Made by a program: the position numbers and the translations under genes | NCBI GenBank assembly: GCA_011800805.1 | Contig: MPNW01000009.1 | Location: forward strand, 319,083 to 383,082 | From: Hirudo medicinalis | Lineage: Eukaryota > Annelida > Clitellata > Hirudinida > Hirudinidae | Length of the DNA stretch: 64,000 bases | Direction: 5' to 3' | Notes under the pieces: model-generated | What the model was told of the DNA's origin: nothing | The model's input: only the letters and a program-made list of their open reading frames with translations | Databases searched by the model: none | Shown: one piece after another, positions 36,901 through 52,182 of the stretch | Position numbering within the stretch: position 1 is the stretch's first letter | How the letters are laid out: every line of letters begins with the position of its first letter

Positions 36901-37482
36901 TGATGTGTTTTGAAACTGATTATTTGCCATTAACTACAGGACTCCATCACAAAAGTAACATTCTCCCATTGTGGGAGGTACATTGCTTCGACTTCAAAAG
37001 ATAAACAAATATTTGTCTGGGATTTGTCCAGCGGGGAACACATTTACCGATTTAAGGGACACAACCAAAGCATAAAATCTCTGGCATTCAGCAGGGACGA
37101 TACTGTTCTTGCATCAGGTAGTACAAACATCTCTATATGTGGAATTAATAATGCCTGATAATGCAATGTGTTATACGGCTGAACGATTACAATATATCTT
37201 TTAAAGGAAGCCTGGATGGCACTATTAAAATTTGGGATGTAAACAAAGTCAGTTCAAGCAATATGGAGATGGACCATGTTGATATTACCAAGTTTGTATT
37301 TGAATGCTTGATTTGCTTTAACAGATAATTAATCTGTATTTTAATATTTTATTTACAGTAATTCAAGTGGACAAGTAGAGATTGGAAATTTTAGGACAAA
37401 AAGCAGCCCTGTCCTCAACGTTCATTTTACCAGAAGAAACTTATTAATTGCCAGTGGACCTTACATTAGCCAGCTCAAATAA
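33944..37482 (+). CDS. TAF5: TFIID subunit 5 (TAF5), WD40-repeat protein
   Basis: TAF5 is a structural core subunit of TFIID (and fly/yeast SAGA-type complexes) in RNA polymerase II initiation. Exon 1 begins MLSNSADELQKE. In-frame exons follow with the NTD2 helical domain: NPASYEKEYSSLHKFIDG, YELSTILFPVFVHMYLELVYN, AKKFFDKFKDF, YRDSFTRLKKFL and IISEHLIIDVCDGAMRSK. An acidic/basic linker, LNRIPLPELKDSDK and WD40 repeats follow: LLAAGLLDSTIKVWS, YGHSGPVYS, GHYFASCGEEGNASLW, LATGSDDRTIRVWDV, IASTSKDKQIFVWDL and SLDGTIKIWDV. It ends HFTRRNLLIASGPYISQLK. The NRIPLPELKDSDK and LERIMD-like blocks point to TAF5 rather than TAF5L. I cannot find a LisH motif in the N-terminal exon; an upstream exon may be missing. 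Confidence 0.92.
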
Positions 37483-37589
37483 TTTGGGTGCTTTTGAACG
37501 TTGTTTTTTTTTGTAAAGATTTTTCAAAGTCCTTGTTTGCAGTTAATTGCGAGTTGATTCGGTAGTTTACATAACATTACATTACATCA
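37483..37589. other. TAF5 3' flank
   Basis: A short AT-rich stretch between the TAF5 stop and the LINE 3' end. Confidence 0.4.
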
Positions 37590-37955
37590 ATTTATAGTGG
37601 TATAAGATCTGTCTGTGTGATAAACCACTCCCTTTTAATTCAATATCTAAATTTTGATGCTCCTATTTTAAATAGTTCCACTATATTAACAAATCTCGAG
37701 CTATTCTTAGCTAGTTATTCTTCAGAGCACCCTCTGCCTTCCTGTGCATTTATGTCCATGCCTTCTTGTGGAACTGCTTTTTGTGGCCTCAAAGAATTGT
37801 TCAGGTGTTAAATCTCTTCCTGTTAATATCTTGAATGTTTCTATGAGATCACCTCTGTCTCTCCTTATTTCTAGATTTGTTAGTTTACATCTGAGTATTA
37901 CTGTACGTTCAATAACATAAGGGTCAGGTTTAAGGATGACCTTCATTCGAGTTCG
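37570..37955 (-). mobile_element. LINE 3' end (reverse transcriptase C-terminus plus tail)
   Basis: The minus strand encodes RRDRGDLIETFKILTGRDL followed by FFE and TRRHGHK. This is the C-terminal signature of CR1/L2/Rex-like reverse transcriptases (usual form R-R-x-RGD-hydrophobic-I-FKI ... TRGH). The 3' end carries short repeated ATGTA units (37,570-37,590, read on minus), as in LINEs with microsatellite tails. A shorter copy lies at 5,770-5,885. Confidence 0.8.
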
Positions 37956-38021
37956 TTATCGGTATCATTATCACTACAAATTTTAATAGCGAGTTTGGCT
38001 CTCCTATTGAATGAGGTTAAT

Positions 38022-38122
38022 TTGTTGCTGAGCATCCCAGCCAGTACACTTATGGTGTTGGGTTCATGGTTGAACTGGTAGGCTTTTCAACATCTTCACT
38101 ATTTGTTATTTGCAACACTTAG
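38022..38122 (+). pseudogene. Copied fragment of a CYLD exon-intron junction
   Basis: It is nearly identical to the CYLD minus strand at about 27,341-27,433: the end of the second CAP-Gly exon ([14 protein letters not shown]), its GT donor and about 50 bp of the following intron. Differences are a few substitutions and a 12 bp in-frame insertion after GGTGTT. Because intron sequence is included, it is a DNA-level copy rather than a retrocopy. It lies between the LINE 3' end and the Tc1 element. Confidence 0.85.
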
Positions 38123-38165
38123 GCTGGTAAGACTAAAAGTAAAATAAATGATTTTACCGATTTCA

Positions 38166-39154
38166 CAGTCAGGAGGGGAACCATGAGGACACCCTATTAT
38201 TTCGTGATAACTCTAAACAAAAATTTGACTGTGGGGAAATTTTAGTATGTTGTGTAATTACGTATTTGTGATTATCTCTTAAATTTTCGTAAAGATATTT
38301 TCACGCATTAATTTAAAAATTCAGAAAACTTGATTTCAAGGCATCCAATAACCATGAAAGACACTTTCAAAAATCATCGTAAATGACAAATCTCGCGAAA
38401 AACAAGAAAAAAATTTATTAATAAGAAATAATGTTTCCTTTATTCTCAAGAACTTTAAAACATCTGTTATCCATTGAATTTATTAAGGTTTTTACGAATT
38501 TTCCATCCAGTTCTTTCCAGGCACTCCTAATGGCGTTTTCCAGGTCAGATTTGGAGTGGAACTGCCTTCCATTGTTATAAACCAGTCTTGACAACATTCC
38601 CCAGACGTTTACTATAGGATTTAAATCTGGGGAACAAACAGGCTGGCCAACTTATAACTTTCAAATTTTTAACTTTTTAAAAACATCTTAGCCTTTACTG
38701 TCCAGACGACAGTCTTGGATCGATTGAGCTCTTTGTCAATTTCCCTGATCGAATAATTTGCTTGTCCGAAGGCCTCAATCTGCCCCCTCTCCTTGTCAGA
38801 CAACATTTTACCTCCAGTCATTTATATAATAGTAATTTTATAAACTTCAAATGAATTTTTTAACTTTTTTTGGGTTTACATATCGATAATACTTGCATAA
38901 ATAGCATTTTGATTGCAAAACTATAAACAATGTTTTATTGGATATAAGTAAGGATGTCCTCATGGTTTTCGAACGGCCTTAAATAGCTATTTTGCATATT
39001 TTACAAGTTCTACTTGTTAAATTTACTTGAAATTTTACAGGTCGTTTTGTATACAATAAAGTGATGTTATGTATAAAATTGAGTAATGTTAAACTTGTAT
39101 TTTAGCGAGTTATCAGGAAATTATGGGGTGTCCTCATGGTTTCCGTCCTGACTG
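38166..39154 (-). mobile_element. Internally deleted Tc1/mariner transposon
   Basis: Inverted ends: CAGTCAGGAGGGGAACCATG on the left and, inverted, CAGTCAGGACGGAAACCATG on the right, followed in both by AGGACACCC. The right flank is TA and the left is CA, fitting a mutated TA target. The minus strand codes for an N-terminal helix-turn-helix piece (about 38,690-38,820, with SIREIDKELNRSKTVV) and the C-terminal SPDLNPI...VWG block ending in a stop (about 38,425-38,630). The middle of the DDE domain is missing, so it is a non-autonomous deletion derivative. Confidence 0.88.
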
Positions 39155-39449
39155 TATTTGTCCAGAAAAATCTTTTAAAGTCGATTTTATGTAAATACAG
39201 CTGACAATGCAAAAAATGGTATTCATGAGTTGCAGGTATTAAGTCTCCAAATGATAATTCATTTTGTACGAAATTATTTGCTATTTACCATATAATGGCG
39301 ATTGCAATTAAAAGAAACCAGTTTTCTATTAAAATTTAGTATTTTTGAGTGATGTACTGAAATTATGAATTCATTTATTTGATCCATTAAAAGTTAAGCA
39401 TGTATTGTGATGAGCAGCGCCAGAAAAAGAACGGGAATTCCTTAAGGCG

Positions 39450-42345
39450 ATGGCCTCGAAGATGCGGAGTCGGTGTGATTTCTCAGTTGAATGAGTTCGA
39501 ATAAGTTACTCTAATCATAGGAAGTTTTTAAATGTCTATGTATCATTTTATTCGTTTTGTTTTGCTTAGGTGTTTAAATTACAGCAATAAACTCATTGTT
39601 ATGAATTTAATTTTCAAGCTAGGAGTGCCACCAGTAGAGAAAATGATAATGTTCCAAAAAAAGGTGAATGATTTTGTTTATACGCTTGTAAATATTAATT
39701 CAGTGCGATATAATAAATAAAGTATCACATCAATACAAAATACTCTAGCTAAGCGCGGCGAATCTACTGAGAAGATAAAGCTAGAAATTAAAGAAGTTGC
39801 TGCAGGTACCTTTCCAATATTGTTAAAAACATGTCATTTCGTAAGTTTGGTTTGAAATGGTTTCACTTCACAAAAGTTCCAGTGGACCCAGAATGTCTCA
39901 AACTGGTTTCCAATGCTCATGTTTATTGCTCCAAGGGAGATAGTTATAGTATTACTCTATCTCAGGTTCTATTAATTGTTATTCAGTTAAGACATTATTT
40001 GATTATCAATACTTTATCCTCCTAAAGACAAATATAAATAGGAACAACAACAAGTTTTACATAATCCAACTGGTAGAAGAAGATTCTGAAAATTACAGTG
40101 TGTGGACTCGATGGGGTCGAATAGGGGTGGTTGGGCAACATAACCTTGCCTGCTTCGGTTCTGATTTGGAAGCAGCAATGAAAGAGTTTTGTAATAAGTG
40201 AGTTAAATATATTAATACCATTTTGAAATTCTAAATAGATACTCCTTTTTATATTTCCTTTAATGACAGGTTTACTTCAAAAACAAAAAATGACTGGAAC
40301 GATAGGAAACATTTTGTAAAAGTGGAGGGGAAGTATGGCATTGTTGAAGTCAGTCATGAAGAGGTATTGGTTTTGTCAGTCCATTATCCTTTGTTCATCA
40401 TTCTAATTTTTTCTCAATTCCTTGCAAAGCAAAAAAAGCCTCAGAAAGTTCAGCAAGAGCCCAAATCTTTAACCTCAAACTTGCCTGAAAAGATCCAGGT
40501 ATTGTTTTCATGGATATAATCAGCATTTTTCAATGTTTACTAACTGAGATTTATCACTCTTGCTCAGAATTTAATAAAATTGATAAGCAATGTGCAAGAA
40601 ATGGAAGACATGGTCAAGAGTATGAAGTATGACTCATCCCGAGCACCTTTAGGTAGGTTATTTTGTCAGGCAATTTTAATAACTGTATTTTAATTGGAGA
40701 TTTAAAATATTAATAACTTCTATTTAAATTTATTTATTTATTTAAACAGGTGAATTAACCAAAAAGCAGATCAAGAATGGATTTGGAACACTCAAAAAAA
40801 TTAGTGGTTTAATAAATTCCAACAACATTGATGAACTAACCCAGGCTTGTGATAAATACTATACTCAGATACCTCATAACTTTGGGTGTGTGTTTTCACT
40901 AGTAAAGCTGCAGTGATTGATTTGATCTTAAATCATTGGTATTTCACTCGAGTTCTCTTTTAAACCCAGGATGAGAAAACCTCCTCTCATACGATCAGTT
41001 TGTGATTTGCAAAGAGAAATTGATCTTTTAGAGGTAAATTTCTATTTAAAAACTATAATACATTAATTAAAAAAAAATATATGCAGAAAAATCAATTATA
41101 GAATGTTTCTAGATACGTTTCTCGTGAATCTAAGGTTTGGGTTGAAATAATTTCTTACGCCTATTTGAAATAAGTGTTGTCTGGCAAACTTTATACATTG
41201 AAAACTGTATCATTAATTTGTTGTTCTTTCTTAAAGACATTGGGTGAGATTGAACTAGCATTCAGAATTCTGCAAGGTTCAGATGTAAAGAATCTGCACC
41301 CAATTGATGCTAAGTATCATTCCTTGAAGTGCGACCTCCAACCAATCGAGAGAGATGATGACAATTTTAAAGTTTTTATATTTATTTAGTTAGTCAGTTG
41401 TTCTTATCTTACTAAGGTTTAGAGTTTAAATTTATTTAACAGATGATAGAGAATTACCTACAAGTGACGCACGGAAATACTCACAACAGCTACATGATGA
41501 ACGTCACAGAGATCTTTTCCATCGATCGACTCGGAGAGAAAGAAAAATTTCATGATGCTGGAAATAAGTGAGTTTGGGGCTCATCTTTCATTGCTTGGCA
41601 TACATCAAATTGTGTTCAACAGGATGCTTTTGTGGCACGGCACTCGGTTGACAAACATGATCGGAATTTTGAGTCAGGGACTGAGGATTGCACCACCTGA
41701 GGCTCCTATCACAGGCTACATGGTACTTTTTTTATGAAGTCACAATCAATGTAGATTATTTTAAGATGCAGTTATGTATCGAATGATACGCCCTTACACA
41801 ATGATGTGTTTTTTTTTTATCAAGTTTGGGAAAGGTGTCTATTTTGCTGACATTTCGAGCAAAAGTGCCAACTATTGCTACACATCAAAGAAGAAAAATG
41901 TAGGTTTTCTCATATTGTGCCAAGTAAGTCTTGGAATTCAGAAAGAGTTGCTAGAGGCAGACATGAGTGCTGATAAACTTCCTAATGACGTGCATAGCGT
42001 CAAAGGTGTCGGAAGGGCATGGCCAAACCCTGAGAAAAATATTGTTTGGTTAGTTCCTTTGTGATGGAATTATTGTTATGAGCAGTTGATTCTATTAGCT
42101 TCTATAATTTTTTATTTAGTATATAATTTATTTTAATGAAAGCAATTTTTAGAAGTCGCATTACTGTTTCTGAATAAATGCATTTTAGGGAGGATGAGAC
42201 AATTGTGCCAATTGGAGAGCCTATTGAAGAACAAAAGTCTGGAACACGGGCAACAAAAGTTCTTAATTATAATGAGTATATTGTTTACAATCCTGATCAA
42301 ATCAGGATGAGGTTTTTAGTACAAGTAGAATTTAAATACAAATGA
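39450..42345 (+). CDS. PARP2: Poly(ADP-ribose) polymerase 2
   Basis: A nuclear DNA-break-activated ADP-ribosyltransferase. In-frame exons give [18 protein letters not shown], the WGR domain ([15 protein letters not shown], about 40,100-40,130, then [10 protein letters not shown]), the helical regulatory domain ([35 protein letters not shown]) and the ART domain. The catalytic His is in LLWHGTR, Tyr in [14 protein letters not shown] and Glu in [12 protein letters not shown], so the H-Y-E triad is intact. [13 protein letters not shown] is the PARP1/2 donor-loop signature. There are no zinc fingers or BRCT domain, as expected for PARP2. The first coding exon (39,450-39,474, MASKMRSR) is a tentative choice: its phase fits the exon at about 39,620-39,662, and it yields a basic disordered N-terminus. 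Confidence 0.9.
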
Positions 42346-43397
42346 TGTTATTCATGGCACTTGTAAGAAATGTTCCATGTCCATTAATCATCGTTATTAT
42401 TGAGCGTTTTTTACTTGATAGGAAAAGTTGATGTTATGGCTCTTGAAATTTTCTTTGTGGAGGAGTTTATAAAGCTACCTTGTAGATTAGCATCTGAGTT
42501 GGAAGACCTAAAGCTGTAAAGCATAAAGTGCGGTTACAAAATGTACATGTGACTAGTGTAACTGAAAATGTGTGAATGGACATGTGTTTACCAAGTTTTT
42601 GGCATTTTTTTACGCGTGTGTTTCAAAGTCATTAGTGCAGCGAAAATCTTGCGAGGGACTTAAGACCGACTGGGGGCGGGTGCGTAGCAGCGATTTTGTT
42701 CACTCTGAGCGTGCGGCCCAAGTGCATTTACTTCAAGGGCGGTTGACCGTTAGCTTGTAATAGTAGAGGACACCGTCGGTTTCTTGTCCCTTGCCATTGA
42801 GCCCAGCAATCATCTGATCAAATCTAGCCAATTCGTTTTCATTGACTTAATTGCAATTCTGCCACAAATACACATTAATCGTAATAAACAGATTTTTCCT
42901 CTTAGCTCAAAAGGTGTCTTTATTTTAAACCGTGTCCTACAAGCTGTTTATGTAAATTATTGATACAAAATCTCTTAGTTTAGTTTGTTGAGATATAATA
43001 AATTAGATAAATGTTTTATTTCTTGCGCGGGAAAAGTTTGTTTTGGTACCTCAGGAAGGGTTCGTGCTGTGATTTTATGGTTGTCGAGTTTTTGGATTGA
43101 TCTAATCGTAGCTGGCAAAACGGCAGGTTTTGTTTTATTTTCTATTGATTTTATATGCAATCGGAAAAATCCGGTTGGAAAATTGAAATATGTGCATAGT
43201 GATGTCAACATAAAATATCTAAAAGTATCGTCTTCAGTCTCTTAACACGGCATTATTAGTGGCTCATTAGTAGGGATATGAGCAGATAACTAAATGACGT
43301 TTGCTGAATACAGTTTATTGAGCCATAATTTAGTGGTGTAGGAGGGCTGTTTTGATTTCCTAGGTTTTTTTTCTTTCGCCTTTGTTCTCTGAAAAGT
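42346..43397. other. Intergenic between PARP2 and MCM4
   Basis: No supported exon. A GC-richer patch at 42,640-42,730 stands out against the AT background and could be regulatory. The MCM4 promoter should lie in the second half. Confidence 0.4.
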
Positions 43398-47667
<4,270 letters not shown>

Positions 47668-47836
47668 AGAACACAGACATTGAAATTGTTACTATTTAAT
47701 AAAGCAAAGTTGTAACATTTAGAAAGTTGATATGTTGGGACCTACATTTCAAATGTGAGGTTGCCCGACCTGTCATTGTAGAAGCAAAATAAATTGGTAA
47801 TCTTTGTCTCAACAAAGGTCTTCAGCTTTGATATTT
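47668..47836. other. 169 bp convergent gap MCM4/NFS1
   Basis: Both 3' UTRs must fit in or overlap across this interval. An AATAAA on the plus strand at about 47,698 would serve MCM4. Confidence 0.6.
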
Positions 47837-50411
47837 TTAGTGGTGGTCCCACTTGATGGTTTTTGGGTCGATGCCTTCCTGAACCATCTCCCAGAGAGGA
47901 CTGGAGAGAAATTGAAATATTCAGTTTGACTGGCCTGATTCATGTTCACAATTTTAAGTACCTCATTTCTCTGAGTTTTGTTACGTTTCGTATGACCAGA
48001 TCTGCAGTAAAATCAACCTCTTCTATGGTGGTGAATCGACCGATGCCAAACCTAATTAGGATTCCTAAATATGAAAATCTCTTCATTTGCAGAGGCTTCA
48101 ACCAAATTTACCTGATGGAAGAGTGTGCCAAATCTTCTTCAGCACCAATGGCTTTAAGCACATATGATGGCTCCAACGAGGTGGATGTGCATGCACTGGA
48201 AATTGAAGTAAAATATGCATTGAGATTTGGCAACAAATTATATGGAATTCTTTACCTCCCAGAGGAAAGTGCTACATCCTTCATCGACATCAGCATGCTT
48301 TCCCCCTCTACACAGGCAAAACTCAGATTAAGACATCCTAAAATAAAGAACCAGGGTAACAAATAGAAAGTGAAATGAGGTGTTTATGTATTTATTTAAG
48401 CAGCATCCCTGGCAGAAACACTGCCCTATGAGCTAACTGGTGATGTTTCTAAGATTTAAACAGCAAGGTTATACCTGGATAAGTTTCAATGGGATCACCG
48501 TTGCGGATCACGAGATCGAGATTAGAAGTAATTTTATCCAGCAGTCTTTGAGAGAGGAAATTGATCCACTTGTGGTCATACTATAAAACACAGCAACTGC
48601 TTAATGCAAAAATAAAAAACAAATGAGAATGTTCTATACCTCCATCTCCTGACCGGCCAACTCGCATGCAGCACCCAAACCGACGGCCAAAGGGGTGGGT
48701 ACTGTGCCACTTCTGATTCCTCTCTCTTGGCCTCCCCCACTGAATATTGGCACAACTTTCACTCTGGGCCTCTTCCCAAGATACAAGGCTCCAATTCCTT
48801 ATGCAACAAGAAATGGTTGGGTAAATAGTTCATTGGTTGAGTTCATTGTTACCAATGGAAATATTCATTTTACCTTTGGGTCCATAAATTTTGTGACCAC
48901 TAATTGACAACAGATCGATCTTAAGGTCCTTGACGTTGATGGGAATCTTTCCGACTGCTTGTGCCGCATCGGTGTGGAAGAACACTCCACGCGATCTGCA
49001 AATCTCACCTGTTAAGCAAAAATTGAAGATCAAACATTAATCAAGTACTAAAATTACTTGTATTAGATGGAAAACCTATTTCTTTAAGTGGCTGTTTGAC
49101 TCCAATCTCATTGTTAACTGCCATGATGCTAACCAGACACGTTTCAGGAGTAAGAGCATCTTCTAAAGCCTGAATGAATTAATGTATGATTTAATAACTT
49201 TTTGTAAAATTTTCTTGTTAACTATTTATAATGGTGGTTATATTTAATTGGGTGTTATGATTATCAGGCATATTTGGAAGAATTTGAAAATCATCCAATT
49301 CATCACTTCCTTAAAAAAAAAAATTGCTGATAATAACCTATTCATGCTATGCATTGAAATTACATGAAGATTGCAGAATGTGTAGCAGCACAAATACTCA
49401 TCAACCAATTACAGTGGTGATCACGAGCCTCCAAAATGTGGGCTTTAAAGTTATCACGGCATAAATTAATTTAATGAAGGTAACCTTTAAATCTATCAAT
49501 CCATTTTTCTTGACAGGAATAATAGTCTTTTTGAAACCATTGCTTTCCAAATAATTACAAGATTCCAAAACACATTTATGTTCCTAAAAGACAAATCAAA
49601 TGTTGAGAAATTATAATTAAATATATATTACATGTATTTAAACAAATAACTAAGCAAACCCAGGACTTACAATTGCACTAGTGATCACATGATTTTGCAT
49701 GCTGCGGTAAAAATTTGCAACACCTTTGATGGCAATATTATTTGATTCTGTGGCTCCACTCGTAAAAATGATTTCAGATGGGTCTGCATTTATCAGATCT
49801 GCAACTTGCTGAAATAAATTACATTACTATTAAATAGTTTGCAATAATTTGAGCTAACTTTCAATAATGCCAACCTTCCTAGCTTTTTCAACTGCTTCTT
49901 CACTATCCCAACCATATTTGTGAGTTCTCGAGTGTGGATTGCCAAAACATGAATTACATTTGTTGATTACATCAGCAACTCTTGGATCCTAAAATACCAT
50001 CTTTTTTTATCATAGGAGGCCATTAAAAATTGGCTTTCTAATAAAACAAACCATAGGAGTTGATGCTTGGGCATCTAAATAAATAGGATGCAATCCATAC
50101 TGGTCTGAAATAACAAAATATGCAAAAAAATCAAGTTTTGATCATGGACTTATGCTCTCTGACAAGCTTTATTAATCTTACAAAGAAATGCCTAATTAAG
50201 AGGCTTAGTAATTTTTAATAACAAAATGCTAAAGAAATCCTAATTGAGACTTGCCATTTGACCTCCTGGAGCACGATTTGGAAAAGTTTCTATTCGTCAG
50301 TATAGAAGGTGTTACGAAATGAAGAATATTCTTTCTCACAACATTTTGCGACTCAGTTCTCAATAAACCAAAATGAAGTTGAGGTGCATTGCGAAAAAAG
50401 TGTGCCAACAT
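47837..50411 (-). CDS. NFS1: Mitochondrial cysteine desulfurase NFS1
   Basis: A pyridoxal-phosphate enzyme that releases persulfide sulfur from cysteine for Fe-S cluster assembly (with ISCU, ISD11 and frataxin). It reads from 50411 with an Arg/Ser-rich, acid-poor N-terminus fitting a mitochondrial presequence. Further exons give [67 protein letters not shown] and [10 protein letters not shown] with the PLP-binding Lys. After these come [18 protein letters not shown], then [13 protein letters not shown] with the catalytic Cys, [16 protein letters not shown] and a C-terminus [18 protein letters not shown]. All key residues are present. It has about 13 exons. It converges on MCM4. Confidence 0.95.
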
Positions 50412-52182
50412 GTTACATCGGCAGCCCTGCGAATATTATCGGTCAAAAATATAAACAAGCATACAGAAACATTAATTTCGTAGTAGTAACAGATTAGCTC
50501 AATTTCAAGAATTATAATATTGCTACAAAAATAAAATCTACTAAATGGCGAAAATAAAATTTGCTTGTGTCAGAGTTATTTGTTAGACCTTGATGAAATT
50601 TCTAAATATTTATTTGTTATTATTTTATAATTTACGTTAGTGAGTGTTTCATTTACAAGGCTGATTACAACCATCATTTTCCAAGGATAATATTATTAAT
50701 TCGACATGACAACCTTTGTATTTTTTAATAATTAGCTGGCGAGCTTAATGCGCGGTAATTCTGTCTTGCGGAATGATGGGATTGAATGAAAACAAAATGA
50801 AGTCAATGGATAGAATAAATGAAATGACGAAAATTGTGGGCGTGAAGAAACATCAATTCAAAGCTTTTAACCCATTACAAGAATAGTCGGCTTGTCGACA
50901 CTCAAATTAAGAGCTACTTCATAATGATGGCTAAGACGTCCTTTGCTTAGCCAGTATCCATAAAGTTTTTCACTTCATTGTGAGCTGAAAGCGTTGTCAA
51001 TCAAGTAAGTTAAATGAGTTGCTGCAAAACTCTCATCTTTTATCAGTGCCACACGTAAGTCTCGACACCACGCATACATTTGCTATTATTAGATCAAAGC
51101 AGGGACGTCATATCAGCTTTTTCCAAGGGGCAAACCCTTACGTAACTTGAAGAGATGACTTCTTTTTTTGCTTCTAGTCAAAAGTCAATGGGGAGGCGTG
51201 CCCCCTGCATCCCCCAAATGACGTTCCTAAATCGAAGTGACGAAGAAGCCAAAATTCTCATGACAAACTGCAAAAGGTTTGAACAAACACTTAAAACGAA
51301 GAACATATAAATTTCCCGTCAGTACTTAAAATGAACTTCTGTGTGTATCTATTCAACGACATTACCTTCCATGCAAGATTAGATTCGATGCACATATCAT
51401 CATAACTTTTACCATCTATCACGTCTATGCCTAAGTAATTTAGACAAGCAATGGTCAAGACTTATCTGATAATATTATTGTACAGTATTTAATTATTGTA
51501 CGGCAATTATTTTGTTATAATTAGTAAATGGTTTAAATAAGCAGTCATGTTCACTTGTTCATGTTTGATGACACATAAGTCAGGTTTTTGGTGGATGAAG
51601 CTGTGAGAAGCTTAAATAAGATCGTTGTGAATAAATTATAATAAAACGAAGCTAGTTAGTAACTACGGTACAAGTTACGTACTGGAAAAGAATTGCAATG
51701 AAGTGAAGGTTGAAAAGTAAAATAGTAGATGCTAAATTGTTAAGAATTAAGCAACACAACACACAGAGCGACACATTTCCTTCATATTGCTTGATGAAGC
51801 ACGCCTTGCCACAACAACACATGTACGTAAAACCGTTTTCAATAGTACCAGGTGAGGCTGAGTCACGCCATATGGGGAAATGTTTAAGATCGATCAATAA
51901 CTAGGGAGGTGATTTCATCTGTTCACCATTCGTAGGCCTTTACCAATTCTTCAGTGTTGATTGTGCAGTCTATGTGTTGCACATTCCTAAACCTTTTCGA
52001 CATAGAGAGTATCGGCTAAACACTCTTCGTTTGAGAAGTTTGTATTTCATTAATTTATGAAATTACAGTTGTCTGACGTCTGACAGTTGAAGTTTATTTT
52101 ATATTTGACATTTTGATATTTAATACCTTTAAAACTTTCTAGTTAAAACATTTGAAACTTCCGACTCTGTGAATCGAAGAAA
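50412..52182. other. Divergent intergenic region NFS1 (-) / unrecognised gene (+)
   Basis: 1.8 kb without a supported exon. It contains a small MITE at 51,100-51,229; otherwise it is AT-rich sequence with no structure I can name. Confidence 0.45.
51100..51229. mobile_element. Small hAT-like MITE
   Basis: The left end reads CAGGGACGTCATAT; the right end, inverted, reads TAGGAACGTCATTT, followed inward by G-rich sequence on that strand (AAGGGGCAAACCC on the left, GGGGGCACGCC on the right arm). The flanks GATCAAAG and AATCGAAG agree at 6 of 8 positions, compatible with an old 8 bp duplication. At 130 bp it has no coding capacity. Confidence 0.6.

Noticed and set aside
33944..37482. TAF5L (SAGA-specific paralogue) instead of TAF5
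   Set aside because: NRIPLPELKDSDK, the DRIMD block and the acidic/basic linker match TAF5.
39450..42345. PARP1 or PARP3
   Set aside because: No zinc fingers or BRCT (against PARP1). The [13 protein letters not shown] loop and a basic N-terminal extension fit PARP2 better than PARP3.
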